Source: Rhodobium orientis (GTDB lineage Bacteria > Pseudomonadota > Alphaproteobacteria > Rhizobiales > Rhodobiaceae). Taken from it: DNA of 57,442 bases. The translations under genes were made by a program, and so were the position numbers. The notes under the pieces were generated by a model that was not told the origin of the DNA, made no database searches, and was given only the letters and a program-made list of their open reading frames with translations. Location of the stretch: contig NZ_NPEV01000036.1 of NCBI RefSeq assembly GCF_003258835.1, forward strand, positions 1 through 57,442, written 5' to 3'. Within the stretch, counting starts at the first letter, position 1, and every line of letters starts with the position of its first letter. Below, piece after piece: positions 1 to 7,604 of the stretch.

Positions 1-111
1 CGGCCTCCTCCGCCTATCCATGCCAAAAGTGTCAACCATCTCCCCGAACGCTGTAAGCCATCTCCCCGGGACATACACTCGACCCGGGGTGACGGCTGAG
101 TTTGCCGTGGA

Positions 112-233
112 GAAGGAGCTCCAATCGAAGCCGAAGGCTTCGCAAGGCCGAACGGCCGCCGGCGCTCGTGCGCCGCCCCCGCGGAGGCCAGCGAGCGAAA
201 GCGAGCGCTCGGCCGTGAGCGCTCCCCTTAACT
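112..233 (-). repeat. Stop-proximal multi-hairpin repeat, copy 1
   Basis: Read on the minus strand, this GC-rich element begins at the TAA stop of the capsid gene. It contains the core CTCCGCGGGGGCGGCGCA, then a CGGCGC/GCGCCG stem with loop ACGA, a GGCCG/CGGCC stem, and a terminal CGAAGCC/GGCTTCG hairpin. Two related copies lie just after the MCP gene (52227-52322) and after meaB (57286-57442). All three have the same orientation as the gene before them. I saw no credible gene in positions 1-227. Confidence 0.75.
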
Positions 234-1490
234 CTCTCCGAACTTCAAGAGCTTGATGGCGTCGAAGTCCTGCACCCCGCCGCCGACGCGCTTGGTGGTG
301 TAGAAGAGCACGTAGGGCTTGGCCGAATAGGGATCGCGGAGGACGCGGACGCCGAGGCGGTCGACGATCAGGTAGCCGCGGCGGAAGTCGCCGAAGGCGA
401 TGGCCATCGTATCGCTGTCGATGTCCGGCATGTCTTCGGCTTCGACGACCGGGAAATTCATCAGCATCGCCTGGGCATCGGCCGTCGCAGGCGGCTGCCA
501 GATGTAGTTGTCGTCGGCGTCCTTCAGCTTGCGCAGCTCGCCTTGCGTGCTGCGGTTCATGACCCAGCGCGCGTTCTGGCGGTAGCCCGCCTTCAGCGTG
601 TAGACGAGATCGATAAGGATGTCCGACGGGGTGTCGGCCGGGAAGGCGCCGTCGATGCCGGTCGCCACGTAGCCGAGCTTCTTCCAGGCCCAACTGGATT
701 CGGCGATGGTGTCGTAGTCGAGGAAGCCGCGCGGCTTGGCGTTGCCGTCGCCGGCGACGAAGGCGCTGCCTTCCTGCTCGGCGAAGGCCGTCTCGACCTC
801 GGCCGCCAGCCACTCGTCGATGTTGACGGCGGTGTCGTCGAGGAGCGTCGCGGTCGCCGCCGGCATGGCGTAGAGCTCCATGGTGGGAAAGCTGAGCTCG
901 TCCAGCGTCGGCGCCGCGGTCGGCGTGCGATCCGTCGTCTCGCCGACCCAGCCGACGGCCGGACCGGAGATCGAAAACGGCTTCTTGTAGACGGAGGACG
1001 AGACCTGGCGCACATCGGCGATGGCGCGGATCGGCGAGACCTCGGCAAGGCGGCGCATGATCTCCGTTTCCGTCTCGTCGGGCACCAGATAGCCGCCGTC
1101 CGGGTCGGAGCCGACGGAGAGCGCCTTTTCCTCCAGCCGGTGCAGGCCGTCGTCGCGGCCGGAGCGCACATAGGCGTCGAACGCGGCCTTGTGCTCCAGG
1201 CCGGCGACGCTGGTGCGGCCGCGCTCAAAGCCGAGGCGCGGGCGCTGGGACTTGATCAGATAGCCGTCGATCAGCCGCTTCTGGTCGTCGAGCGAGCGGT
1301 TCAGCCGGTCGAGCTTTTCCTCGGTCAGCGGGTCCGAGCCGCGCTGGCGCTCCAGATCGGCAAGGCGGCGGTCGTTGGTCTCCTTGAAGGCCTCGAAGGC
1401 GGTCATGAAGTCCTCGAAGGCCTCGGCCATTTCGAGGGCGGAAGTGGGGGCGGACGGGCGCGCCGTCGCCGGAACGGTGGGGGTCGGCAT
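228..1490 (-). CDS. Phage/GTA major capsid protein (HK97 family)
   Basis: This 420-residue protein is the predicted major head subunit of a GTA or prophage shell. Residues about 20-80 are charged and helical, like the delta (scaffold) domain that the prohead protease removes in this family. The segment from about residue 125 (KALSVGSDPDGGYLVP) onward is the typical start of the mature HK97-fold domain, and the C-terminal part (FGDFRRGY, then RVLRDPYS) is also typical. It lies seven bases after the protease gene, in the order portal-protease-capsid. The length is close to RcGTA g5. Only the head module is in view, so a GTA and a defective prophage cannot be told apart here. A repeat element abuts the stop codon. 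Confidence 0.93.
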   Translation of the reverse strand: MPTPTVPATARPSAPTSALEMAEAFEDFMTAFEAFKETNDRRLADLERQRGSDPLTEEKLDRLNRSLDDQKRLIDGYLIKSQRPRLGFERGRTSVAGLEHKAAFDAYVRSGRDDGLHRLEEKALSVGSDPDGGYLVPDETETEIMRRLAEVSPIRAIADVRQVSSSVYKKPFSISGPAVGWVGETTDRTPTAAPTLDELSFPTMELYAMPAATATLLDDTAVNIDEWLAAEVETAFAEQEGSAFVAGDGNAKPRGFLDYDTIAESSWAWKKLGYVATGIDGAFPADTPSDILIDLVYTLKAGYRQNARWVMNRSTQGELRKLKDADDNYIWQPPATADAQAMLMNFPVVEAEDMPDIDSDTMAIAFGDFRRGYLIVDRLGVRVLRDPYSAKPYVLFYTTKRVGGGVQDFDAIKLLKFGES

Positions 1491-1497
1491 TTGTCGT

Positions 1498-2178
1498 TTA
1501 CCTCGCGGATTTCAGATGTCTGGTCGCCCGGAGCAGCGCGCTCCGGAGCCGGTCTTCGGCGGTGTCGGCAGCGTCCGGCGTGCCGGTGAGCGCCCGGTAG
1601 CCCCCGGAAAGGAGGGCGCGGGCGGCCTTTCGCGTCAGCCCAGCGTCCTGCGTGAGCCAGCGTTCCAGTTCGCGTCGTGTGGGGTGGGTTCCGGTCGCCG
1701 TCTTCACCGATGCGACGCGGGCGCCGGGCAGCATCGGGAAGGTGACGACGGAGATCTCCCAAAGGTCGATTTCGATCAGCCGGCGGATGCCGGTGCGCGC
1801 CTCGCTGCGGCCCTTGACCGTGCGAAAGCCGATGGAGAGGCCATCGAGGGCGCCGGCGCGCATCAGCTCCAGCACTTCCGCGCCGCGGGCGACGGACGTC
1901 ATGAGCTGGCCGCGCACGAAAAGGCCCGTGCCGTCCTCGGCGACCTCGGTCCACACGCCGATCGGCTCGGCCGGGTCGTGCTGGTAGAGCATCTTGATGC
2001 CGGCGGCCCCGCGCGCCCGAAGGCTCGCGGCAAAGGCGCCCGGCTCGACGAGGTCGCGGTTGAGGTCGATGAGGCCGAAGAGGCTGGCATAGCCGGAAAA
2101 GCTGCCGTCGGCTTCCACCGAGGTCAGGTCGGCGCGGGCGAACTTTACCTCGCGCCCGAAAGGATCCGCGCTCGTCAT
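1498..2178 (-). CDS. HK97-family prohead protease
   Basis: This 226-residue protein is predicted to mature the capsid by trimming the delta domain of the major capsid protein. The candidate catalytic residues of the U35/S78-like fold are visible: His67 in LYQHDPAEPIG and Ser115 in GALDGLSIGFRT. I chose the ATG at 2178 because it begins the conserved region (MTSADPFGREVKF). The frame runs 40 codons further upstream but overlaps the portal gene. It sits between portal (35-base gap) and capsid (7-base gap), so it is almost certainly co-transcribed. The C-terminal 60 residues are basic and arginine-rich, longer than in compact GTA proteases, and may hold a processing site. No separate small gene of the RcGTA g3.5 type lies before it. 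Confidence 0.9.
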   Translation of the reverse strand: MTSADPFGREVKFARADLTSVEADGSFSGYASLFGLIDLNRDLVEPGAFAASLRARGAAGIKMLYQHDPAEPIGVWTEVAEDGTGLFVRGQLMTSVARGAEVLELMRAGALDGLSIGFRTVKGRSEARTGIRRLIEIDLWEISVVTFPMLPGARVASVKTATGTHPTRRELERWLTQDAGLTRKAARALLSGGYRALTGTPDAADTAEDRLRSALLRATRHLKSAR

Positions 2179-2213
2179 TTTTCTATCCGTTCTACGAAAG
2201 GTCGGAAATTCGT

Positions 2214-3410
2214 TTAGTCCGCCTTGCGGGCGCCATAGCCGAGGGCCTCGCGCTTTTCGTCGTCGGTGAGGAAATCGGCGGCCGAGACCCGCCGCCACAA
2301 TGCCTCGCGCTCGCCCGACAGGGCCTCGATGGCGTCGAGATCGGCCGAGAGCTTCAGCCGCTCGCCGAAGGTCGGGGCGAGCCAGGCGCTGAGGGAGGAC
2401 GCGGTGCGGCGCACCAGCGGCAGCACGGTCTGGCGCCAGAAGGCGCGGCTCGCCTCGCGGTAGTTGGCGTAGGTGTTGTCGCCGGGAATTCCGAGCAGCA
2501 TGGGCGGCACGCCGAAGGCGAGCGCGATCTCGCGGGCTGCGAGGTTCTTGGCCTCGATGAAGTCCATGTCCTGGGGGGAAAGGCCCATCTGCTTCCAGTC
2601 GAGCCCGCCTTCCAGGAGCAGCGGCTTTCCGGCGTTGCCCGCCCCGGCAAAGCCCTCCTCCAACTCCTTCTTCAGGCGCTCGAATTGCTCTTCCGTCAGG
2701 TTGCCGCCCTCGCGGGCCTGGTAGACGAGCGCGCCGGAGGGACGGGCTGAATTGTCCAGCAGCGCCTTCGCCCAGCTTCCGGCCGCGTTGTGGATGTCGA
2801 TGGCGACCTGGGCCGCCTCGATCGGCGGAAAGCCGTAGTGATCGTTCGTCGGATTGTGCAGGCTAAGGTGCAGGATCGGCGGCGTCGACCCCACCTGGTC
2901 GAAGCGCACGGTGCGGCCCGCGACGGTGTACTCATAGGCTGATGGCCAGCCGTCGGTTCCCGGCACGACCTTCATGCGGTCGGGCCGCAACGCATGCAGC
3001 TCGCGGACGTCGCCGTCGAGGCCGACGGCCTCCACATAGGCGTTGCCGGCGATCATCAGCGCGCCGATGACCTCTTCCAGGAAGGCGTTGCCGGACTGGC
3101 GGGGGTTGGGGCGGGTCAAGAGGTCGAGGAGCGGATGGGCGTCGAACTCGCGGGCGCCGTCATGCAAGAGCCAGGAGACCGAGCCGGCGGCCTCGGCGAT
3201 CATGCGGACCGACCGGTAGACGACGGCGTTGCGCGAGAAGCCCTCGCGGGCAAGGGCGGCGTAGTCACGGGGCGTCCAGACCGGGCGGCCGGCGCTCGAC
3301 AGTGCGATCAGCGGGCCGGTGCGGGAGGCCTTCGCCTCACGCACCTGAGGAGATACGGCGGCAGCGTCCGCGCCCTTGTTTTTCGGGCGCAGGCGGGAAA
3401 AGAGGGCCAT
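2214..3410 (-). CDS. HK97-family phage/GTA portal protein
   Basis: This 398-residue protein is the predicted dodecameric portal through which DNA enters the head. Family features include RNAVVYRSVRMIAEAAGSVSW near residues 60-80, LLTRPNPRQSGNAFLEEVIG (clip/wing region), and FGVPPMLLGIPGDNTYANYREA, the hallmark of HK97/GTA portals. The length matches RcGTA g3 (about 400 residues). It follows the large terminase with a 32-base gap and precedes the protease, the standard head-module order. I see no frameshift or missing region. Confidence 0.95.
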   Translation of the reverse strand: MALFSRLRPKNKGADAAAVSPQVREAKASRTGPLIALSSAGRPVWTPRDYAALAREGFSRNAVVYRSVRMIAEAAGSVSWLLHDGAREFDAHPLLDLLTRPNPRQSGNAFLEEVIGALMIAGNAYVEAVGLDGDVRELHALRPDRMKVVPGTDGWPSAYEYTVAGRTVRFDQVGSTPPILHLSLHNPTNDHYGFPPIEAAQVAIDIHNAAGSWAKALLDNSARPSGALVYQAREGGNLTEEQFERLKKELEEGFAGAGNAGKPLLLEGGLDWKQMGLSPQDMDFIEAKNLAAREIALAFGVPPMLLGIPGDNTYANYREASRAFWRQTVLPLVRRTASSLSAWLAPTFGERLKLSADLDAIEALSGEREALWRRVSAADFLTDDEKREALGYGARKAD

Positions 3411-3442
3411 CGGGAGAGTCCCTTTATCGGATTATTCGAAAG

Positions 3443-4837
3443 TCAGAAGGACCGGAGGCGCGGGGCGCCGGACGTATCGAGCATCAAGGCCGTCAACGCC
3501 CAGACGAGGGCATCGACCCGGTCGGGCGAGCGGCCTTTCGCCCTCCCCTCCACGCCGAAGTCGCACATCTCGTCCTCAAGCTTCGGCAGCGCGCCGACAT
3601 GGCGCACCCTGCCCTGCTCGTAGAGCGCGGCGACCGGTTCGGCGCGGATCCACTTGCCCCTCGTGGCGCGGACCGCCAGCACCGGGATCGTCGCATCGAC
3701 CTCGCGCAGCACCTGGGTCACCATCTCGCCGCCCTGGTTGACCTCGGCAACGAGGCTGTCGGCGGCAAAGCGGTGGAACAGCTCGATCGCCCGCGAGGCC
3801 CATTGCGCCGGCCTCAGGCCCTGCTCGCTGGCGTCCTGCAGCACGTAGGCGGCGCCATCCGCGGCCCGCCCGGCAACGACGATGCCGCAGGCGTCGGCGC
3901 GAGCGCCGGAGGAGGCCGGCGGGTCGATGGCGACGACGATGCGGCCGAGATCCGGCGGGCGCTCGACCCGGCCCGCATCGAACATCTCCCGGCGCCAGAG
4001 GGCGTCCGGCCGATCCTCGATCAGCTCGCCGTCGAGCTCCTGGCGGCCGAGGCGCGAGCCCTTGTAGCGGCCGACGACGCGCTCCAGAAATCCCGGCGCC
4101 AGATTGGCAAGGTTTTCCCGCGTTGCCGCCCGGGAGACAACGGTTCCGGGCGAGGCCAAAAGCTGCTTGACCAGCGGGATCGGCCGCGGCGTCGTCGTTA
4201 CCACCTGGCGCGGCCGCTCGCCGAGCCGCAGCGCGAATTGCAGCATGTCCCAGGCCCTTTCGGCATAGCGCCACTTGGCGAGTTCGTCGGACCAGGCCGC
4301 ATCGAATTGCGGTCCGCGCAGCGCCTCCGGATCGTCGGAGGAAAAGGCGTGGGCGATGACCCCGTTCGGCCATTCCAGCCGGCGCCGCGAGGGGAACCAT
4401 TCGGGCCGCTCGGCATTGCCATGCACCGCCAAGAGCCCGGAATCGCCCTCGATCATGACCTCGCGAACGTCTGCAAATGTGTCGCCGACAAGGGCGATCC
4501 GGCCCGCCTGCGGCCCCGGCTTTTCGGGCGTGCCGAGCGCCAGGGTCCGAACCCATTCGGAGCCGGCCCGCGTCTTGCCGGAGCCCCTGCCGCCGAGGAT
4601 CAGCCAGGTCAACCAGTCGCCTTCGGGGGCGAGCTGGTCGTCGCGGGCCCAGAAATCCCAGTCGTGGTTGAAGAGCTCCAAAAGCACCGGGGCGAGCCCG
4701 GCCAGCAGCTCGGCGGCGCGGGCGTCACTCCGTCCCCGCCCTGCGCATGCGAGCCAATCGGCGCGCAAGCTCCTTGCGAAGGCCCTCGATGTCGCCGGAG
4801 GCGTCGTCGGAGCCGGAGGCGGATTTTGTGGCGGCAT
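3443..4837 (-). CDS. Large terminase subunit (GTA gp2-like DNA packaging ATPase)
   Basis: This 464-residue protein is the predicted motor that packages and cuts DNA. The ATPase Walker A is GGRGSGKT at residues 82-89, and the Walker B-like motif is AAWSDELAKW. The RNase H-like nuclease half shows VVAIDPPASS, VAEVNQGGEMV and DALVWALTAL, which supply the acidic residues. The phrase LAPEGDWLTWLI before Walker A is typical of GTA terminases. The ATG at 4837 overlaps the upstream small-terminase frame by about 110 bases. No later ATG precedes the conserved region, so an alternative codon may be the real start. Both enzymatic halves look intact, which suggests selection rather than decay. Confidence 0.94.
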   Translation of the reverse strand: MPPQNPPPAPTTPPATSRAFARSLRADWLACAGRGRSDARAAELLAGLAPVLLELFNHDWDFWARDDQLAPEGDWLTWLILGGRGSGKTRAGSEWVRTLALGTPEKPGPQAGRIALVGDTFADVREVMIEGDSGLLAVHGNAERPEWFPSRRRLEWPNGVIAHAFSSDDPEALRGPQFDAAWSDELAKWRYAERAWDMLQFALRLGERPRQVVTTTPRPIPLVKQLLASPGTVVSRAATRENLANLAPGFLERVVGRYKGSRLGRQELDGELIEDRPDALWRREMFDAGRVERPPDLGRIVVAIDPPASSGARADACGIVVAGRAADGAAYVLQDASEQGLRPAQWASRAIELFHRFAADSLVAEVNQGGEMVTQVLREVDATIPVLAVRATRGKWIRAEPVAALYEQGRVRHVGALPKLEDEMCDFGVEGRAKGRSPDRVDALVWALTALMLDTSGAPRLRSF

Positions 4838-5246
4838 CGAGCTCGTTCAGCTTGGCAAGGGTCTGGACCAGGGCGGCAATTTTCCGGGCCGAGGCGTCGT
4901 CGGCCTTGCCGGTTGTGCGGGTCGTGGACGGTTCGGCGAAGCGGCGCTCGATCTCCTCCACCTCGCGCTCATAGGCGCGGTAAAGGGCGGCGATGCGGCG
5001 CTCCTGGTCGCCCGCCTCCACCTTCGCTCCCGCCCGCCGCGGCTCGTCATAGCGCCGCTTCCAGTTGCCGGCCTTGACCCAGCGGTAGAGCCGGCTGCGG
5101 GAGATTTTTAAGGTGCCGCAGGTCTCCGCGATGGAGAGGGTGCCCGCCTCGTAGAGCTTTCGCGCCTGGTGACGCAGGGCGTCGGTGTCGGGCGGGTCGG
5201 CGCCTTGCGGGGAGCCGGGCGGGTCTTTCTCGGGCGTGTCGGTCAT
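4725..5246 (-). CDS. Small terminase-like DNA-binding protein (helix-turn-helix)
   Basis: This 173-residue protein begins at the ATG at 5246. Residues about 38-62 (SIAETCGTLKISRSRLYRWVKAG) form a clear helix-turn-helix like those of small terminases, which recognise packaging sites. The rest is strongly charged and probably helical, fitting oligomerisation. Its place directly upstream of the large terminase supports a TerS/g1 role. The start is odd: no Shine-Dalgarno is visible, and the codon lies one base after a stem-loop ending in six T residues (see the terminator entry). The assignment as small terminase comes from position and fold, not from close recognition of the sequence. Confidence 0.75.
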   Translation of the reverse strand: MTDTPEKDPPGSPQGADPPDTDALRHQARKLYEAGTLSIAETCGTLKISRSRLYRWVKAGNWKRRYDEPRRAGAKVEAGDQERRIAALYRAYEREVEEIERRFAEPSTTRTTGKADDASARKIAALVQTLAKLNELDAATKSASGSDDASGDIEGLRKELARRLARMRRAGTE

Positions 5247-5285
5247 CAAAAAAGGGCCGCGTTTCCGCGACCCGCCCTTTTTGGT
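5247..5285 (-). terminator. Terminator-like stem-loop abutting the small terminase start codon
   Basis: Read on the minus strand, AAAAAGGGC pairs with GCCCTTTTT, enclosing an inner CGCG-GAAA-CGCG hairpin, and the run of T residues ends one base before the ATG at 5246. The structure is symmetrical and could also terminate plus-strand transcripts (TTTTTGGTTTT follows). As drawn, it would sit inside the leader of the packaging operon and could attenuate it. Confidence 0.6.
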
Positions 5286-5337
5286 TTTGTCTGTCGTCTG
5301 GCCGGAGGGGCCGCAGTCTGCCGAGGCGCGGCTTTCT

Positions 5338-5401
5338 GGATTGCTTCGCTCCGCTCGCAATGACGGCGGAGATTCCTGAGGACTTTCAACGTCATTGCGA
5401 G
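5338..5401. repeat. REP-like palindrome, family 2, copy 1
   Basis: GGATTGCTTCGCTCCGCTCG is followed by CAATGACG. The arm CTCGCAATGACG (5354-5365) pairs exactly with CGTCATTGCGAG (5390-5401) across a 24-base loop. The same arm and the same GGATTGCTTCGCT flank recur at 14487-14543. This is a mobile palindromic intergenic repeat of the REP/BIME type. Confidence 0.75.
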
Positions 5402-5764
5402 GGTCCAAAGGACGGGGAGCGGCGCGTGACGCGAGCCTGGGCAGGCCGACGCGGCAATCCATGCTGGGTTCCGGCGAGCTCGACTGCCGGCGGCTGGCCT
5501 CTAAAATGCGCCCACTCCGCGCCGCCTCTCTCTCCGCGTCATTGCCGTGCTTGACACGGCAATCCATGCCGCGCCTCAAAGCCCTCCTCTGTCAGCGGGT
5601 CCCGCGACGCGGACCCCAGGTCGGGGGCCGAACCGCACAACAGGGCCGCGCCGCCTCATGGATCACCGGGTCACGCCCGGTGATGATGCAGAGTGAGTGG
5701 CGAGCAGAGCGCATGATCCTCGAACCATTTCTCGATTGCGCCGCTCCCGCCGGCACAACACTCA

Positions 5765-5843
5765 GCCGTCACCCCAGCCGCATAGTGGTTCGTGGGCCGG
5801 GGGCCAATGCCCCTCACCGCCCGGTATGCCGTCGATGCCACGC
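5765..5843 (+). repeat. Inverted-repeat family 3, copy 1
   Basis: The unit starts CCGTCACCCC and runs through GCCAATGCCCCTCACCGC to GGTATGCCGTCGATGCC. Related copies lie at 5865-5941 (opposite strand) and 6142-6220 (same strand). The first half of this copy is diverged, and the second half matches well. Confidence 0.65.
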
Positions 5844-5864
5844 ACGTCATTGGCGACCGCCGCG

Positions 5865-5941
5865 ACCAACCCGCGACGGCATACCGTGTCGAGGCGGGCA
5901 ATGGGCCCCGGGTCTCCGCTTCGCTCCGCCCGGGGTGACGG
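5865..5941 (-). repeat. Inverted-repeat family 3, copy 2
   Basis: The reverse complement reads CCGTCACCCCGGGCGGAGCG, then AAGCGGAGACCCGGG, GCCCATTGCCC and ACGGTATGCCGTCG. Over its first 34 bases it differs from the copy at 6142 by a single base. Together with copies 1 and 3 it can form large hairpins. Confidence 0.7.
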
Positions 5942-6141
5942 GAGAGTGAAGGGCGCGCGGCGCGCGCACGGGCCGCAAGCGCCGCAGGGCATCCGGGCCT
6001 CAACGGAGCGGGTCGCCCGCATTTATTCCTAGAAGCCCCTCACCTGCTCCATCGCACGAGAACAAGCGCCACACCGCCCTCACGAGCGTCCGCACCGCAA
6101 ATCCGCTCGCGATTGGACGTCCCCGGCCCGCCACGCCCTCC

Positions 6142-6220
6142 GCCGTCACCCCGGGCGGAGCGAAGCGCAGACCCGGGGTCCATTGCCCCTCACCGCACGG
6201 TATGCCGTCGATGCCGCGCA
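6142..6220 (+). repeat. Inverted-repeat family 3, copy 3
   Basis: Begins CCGTCACCCCGGGCGGAGCG and continues through CCATTGCCCCTCACCGCAC to GGTATGCCGTCGATGCC. It is nearly identical to the reverse complement of 5865-5941 in its first part and to 5815-5843 in its last part. Confidence 0.7.
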
Positions 6221-6568
6221 TGGCGCAAGCGAGCGCCGCGCTGGCAAGGGCCGGCACCGCGTTCCTGTCTGGATTTTCCGGAAAACCGCCGCAGCCGAAA
6301 CTGTCGGACGATGGCACAACCCTAGCGAAGGAGCGTCACGCTGTCAAGGAATTTTTTCCTGTTCGAATGAATAAATCTTTTGAGGAGCGCTCGCCATCAA
6401 CATTTTGACTATTATAGCAACTTGCTTTCCAGCGCCCACATCGCGATTGCACGAGAACATCTAGGGATCGCAACTCACTTGATACCGCACGTTGGCTTTT
6501 TGATGAACAACTTCGATTCGTAGCCAAAATATTCGGAGCACTCCACAAATTTTACTGAGCACAGAATC

Positions 6569-7402
6569 ATGAGCAAAATATGGAATGGTAAGACTATTGA
6601 ATGGAAACGGCCCAACACCTGGGTGCCGTTGCTCTCTCGTTGGATTCGCCCCCATCTAAACGAGCGCGGCATCCGTTATCTTCAAAGATTTGGATATCAA
6701 GAAATTTGCTGGGATGACTCCGAATGGCTTGGCATTACTCAATCTGTGTTGAATAAAGATATTGAATTCGTCGTCCAAGATTTCGCTGAGGCGGTTCACG
6801 CGAGTACGATACGCACCTTCCATGGATGCCGGCCAGTTGCGCCAAGGACGTATCATGAAGATGGTATCATGATGAATAATCCACGCGCACTGGAGGAACA
6901 GGCGCGGCGCCTTGTCTATGATGACGAAACACTTACATCCCTTCGGCCGTCCATCGAAAAAGAAATAATCGAGTATATTTTTAGAGACCAAGATCAAGGA
7001 AATGTATTTGTCGTTCTCGATGATCGATTTATGATTAGTTCGGCTGGGCATTATTTAATTTACGGAAGCGAGTGGTTAGTTGGCCTTTTGGGCCCTCGCG
7101 CCCATTCAACACTACGCAATCGAGGCTATCCAACAATTTTTGTTGTAGATCTCCCACTAAACCTTATAAATTTTGAGGTAGTTAAACATCTATTTGAAGC
7201 GCTCTTACAGGAATGGACCCGCATCAAGGTAAATCGCCCCAGCTGGATTCCTGAAAAGAATTTTTCGTTTTGCCTACATCAGGACATTCCATCATCCATG
7301 ATCGTCACCCATTATCACCCCAAATTGATTTGCGACCCGCTATATAATCGTATCGTACGTCAAAATGAATTCGTTTCTTGTCCGGACTGTAATAGTATTT
7401 AA
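6569..7402 (+). CDS. Orphan AT-rich gene of unknown function
   Basis: I do not recognise this 277-residue protein with certainty. It has no signal peptide or membrane segment and ends in CPDC, a possible metal-binding pair. Residues about 80-90 (TIRTFHGCRP), later GHYLIYGSEW, and then GYPTIFVVDLPL recall the H..Y..E layout of ADP-ribosyltransferase-like folds, with the His in FHG and the Glu in YGSE. That is a weak inference from motifs only. The gene is far richer in AT than its neighbours, uses codons that are rare elsewhere in the window, and has no operon partner. A perfect hairpin lies downstream. These are signs of recent horizontal transfer, and a defence or toxin role is one possibility. 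Confidence 0.7.
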   Translation: MSKIWNGKTIEWKRPNTWVPLLSRWIRPHLNERGIRYLQRFGYQEICWDDSEWLGITQSVLNKDIEFVVQDFAEAVHASTIRTFHGCRPVAPRTYHEDGIMMNNPRALEEQARRLVYDDETLTSLRPSIEKEIIEYIFRDQDQGNVFVVLDDRFMISSAGHYLIYGSEWLVGLLGPRAHSTLRNRGYPTIFVVDLPLNLINFEVVKHLFEALLQEWTRIKVNRPSWIPEKNFSFCLHQDIPSSMIVTHYHPKLICDPLYNRIVRQNEFVSCPDCNSI

Positions 7403-7504
7403 GCTCGCAACCCAGCTCGACTTAATTAAGACTGTGATATTCTATTTCTTATTTAAATTTCTGTTTTTCCTATGCTTAATACTGGAATGTGGGCGCCAAA
7501 GCTA

Positions 7505-7545
7505 TAAATCATGTTGCGTTTTCCTGAAACACGCAACATGATTTA
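7505..7545. terminator. Perfect 15-bp hairpin after the orphan gene
   Basis: TAAATCATGTTGCGT at 7505-7519 pairs without mismatch with ACGCAACATGATTTA at 7531-7545 around an 11-base loop. It sits between the convergent orphan gene and mobA, so a shared terminator is likely, although no strict T-run follows. An integration remnant or an operator is possible. Confidence 0.55.
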
Positions 7546-7604
7546 GATTCATTTTTGATGCGATTTCTTGCCCCAGAAATCTCTCGCCACTTTGGGAAAA
7601 CGCT

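Larger units (their letters stand above)
5247..6568. other. Gene-free, repeat-rich intergenic region (1.3 kb)
   Basis: No open frame here has convincing coding character or a recognisable product. The first 1.1 kb is GC-rich and built from palindromic and inverted repeats (listed separately), with short phrases such as GGCAATCCATG and GGTATGCCGTCGATGCC recurring in both orientations. From about 6340 the base composition changes sharply to AT-rich, marking the left edge of the islet that holds the orphan gene at 6569. Confidence 0.7.

Noticed and set aside
20-256. Short plus-strand frame at the window start
   Set aside because: It lies over the repeat element and the end of the capsid gene, has repeat-derived low-complexity content, and lacks a convincing ribosome-binding site.
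5247-6568. CRISPR array in the repeat-rich region
   Set aside because: The repeats differ in length, are inverted relative to each other, are not evenly spaced, and have no cas genes nearby.
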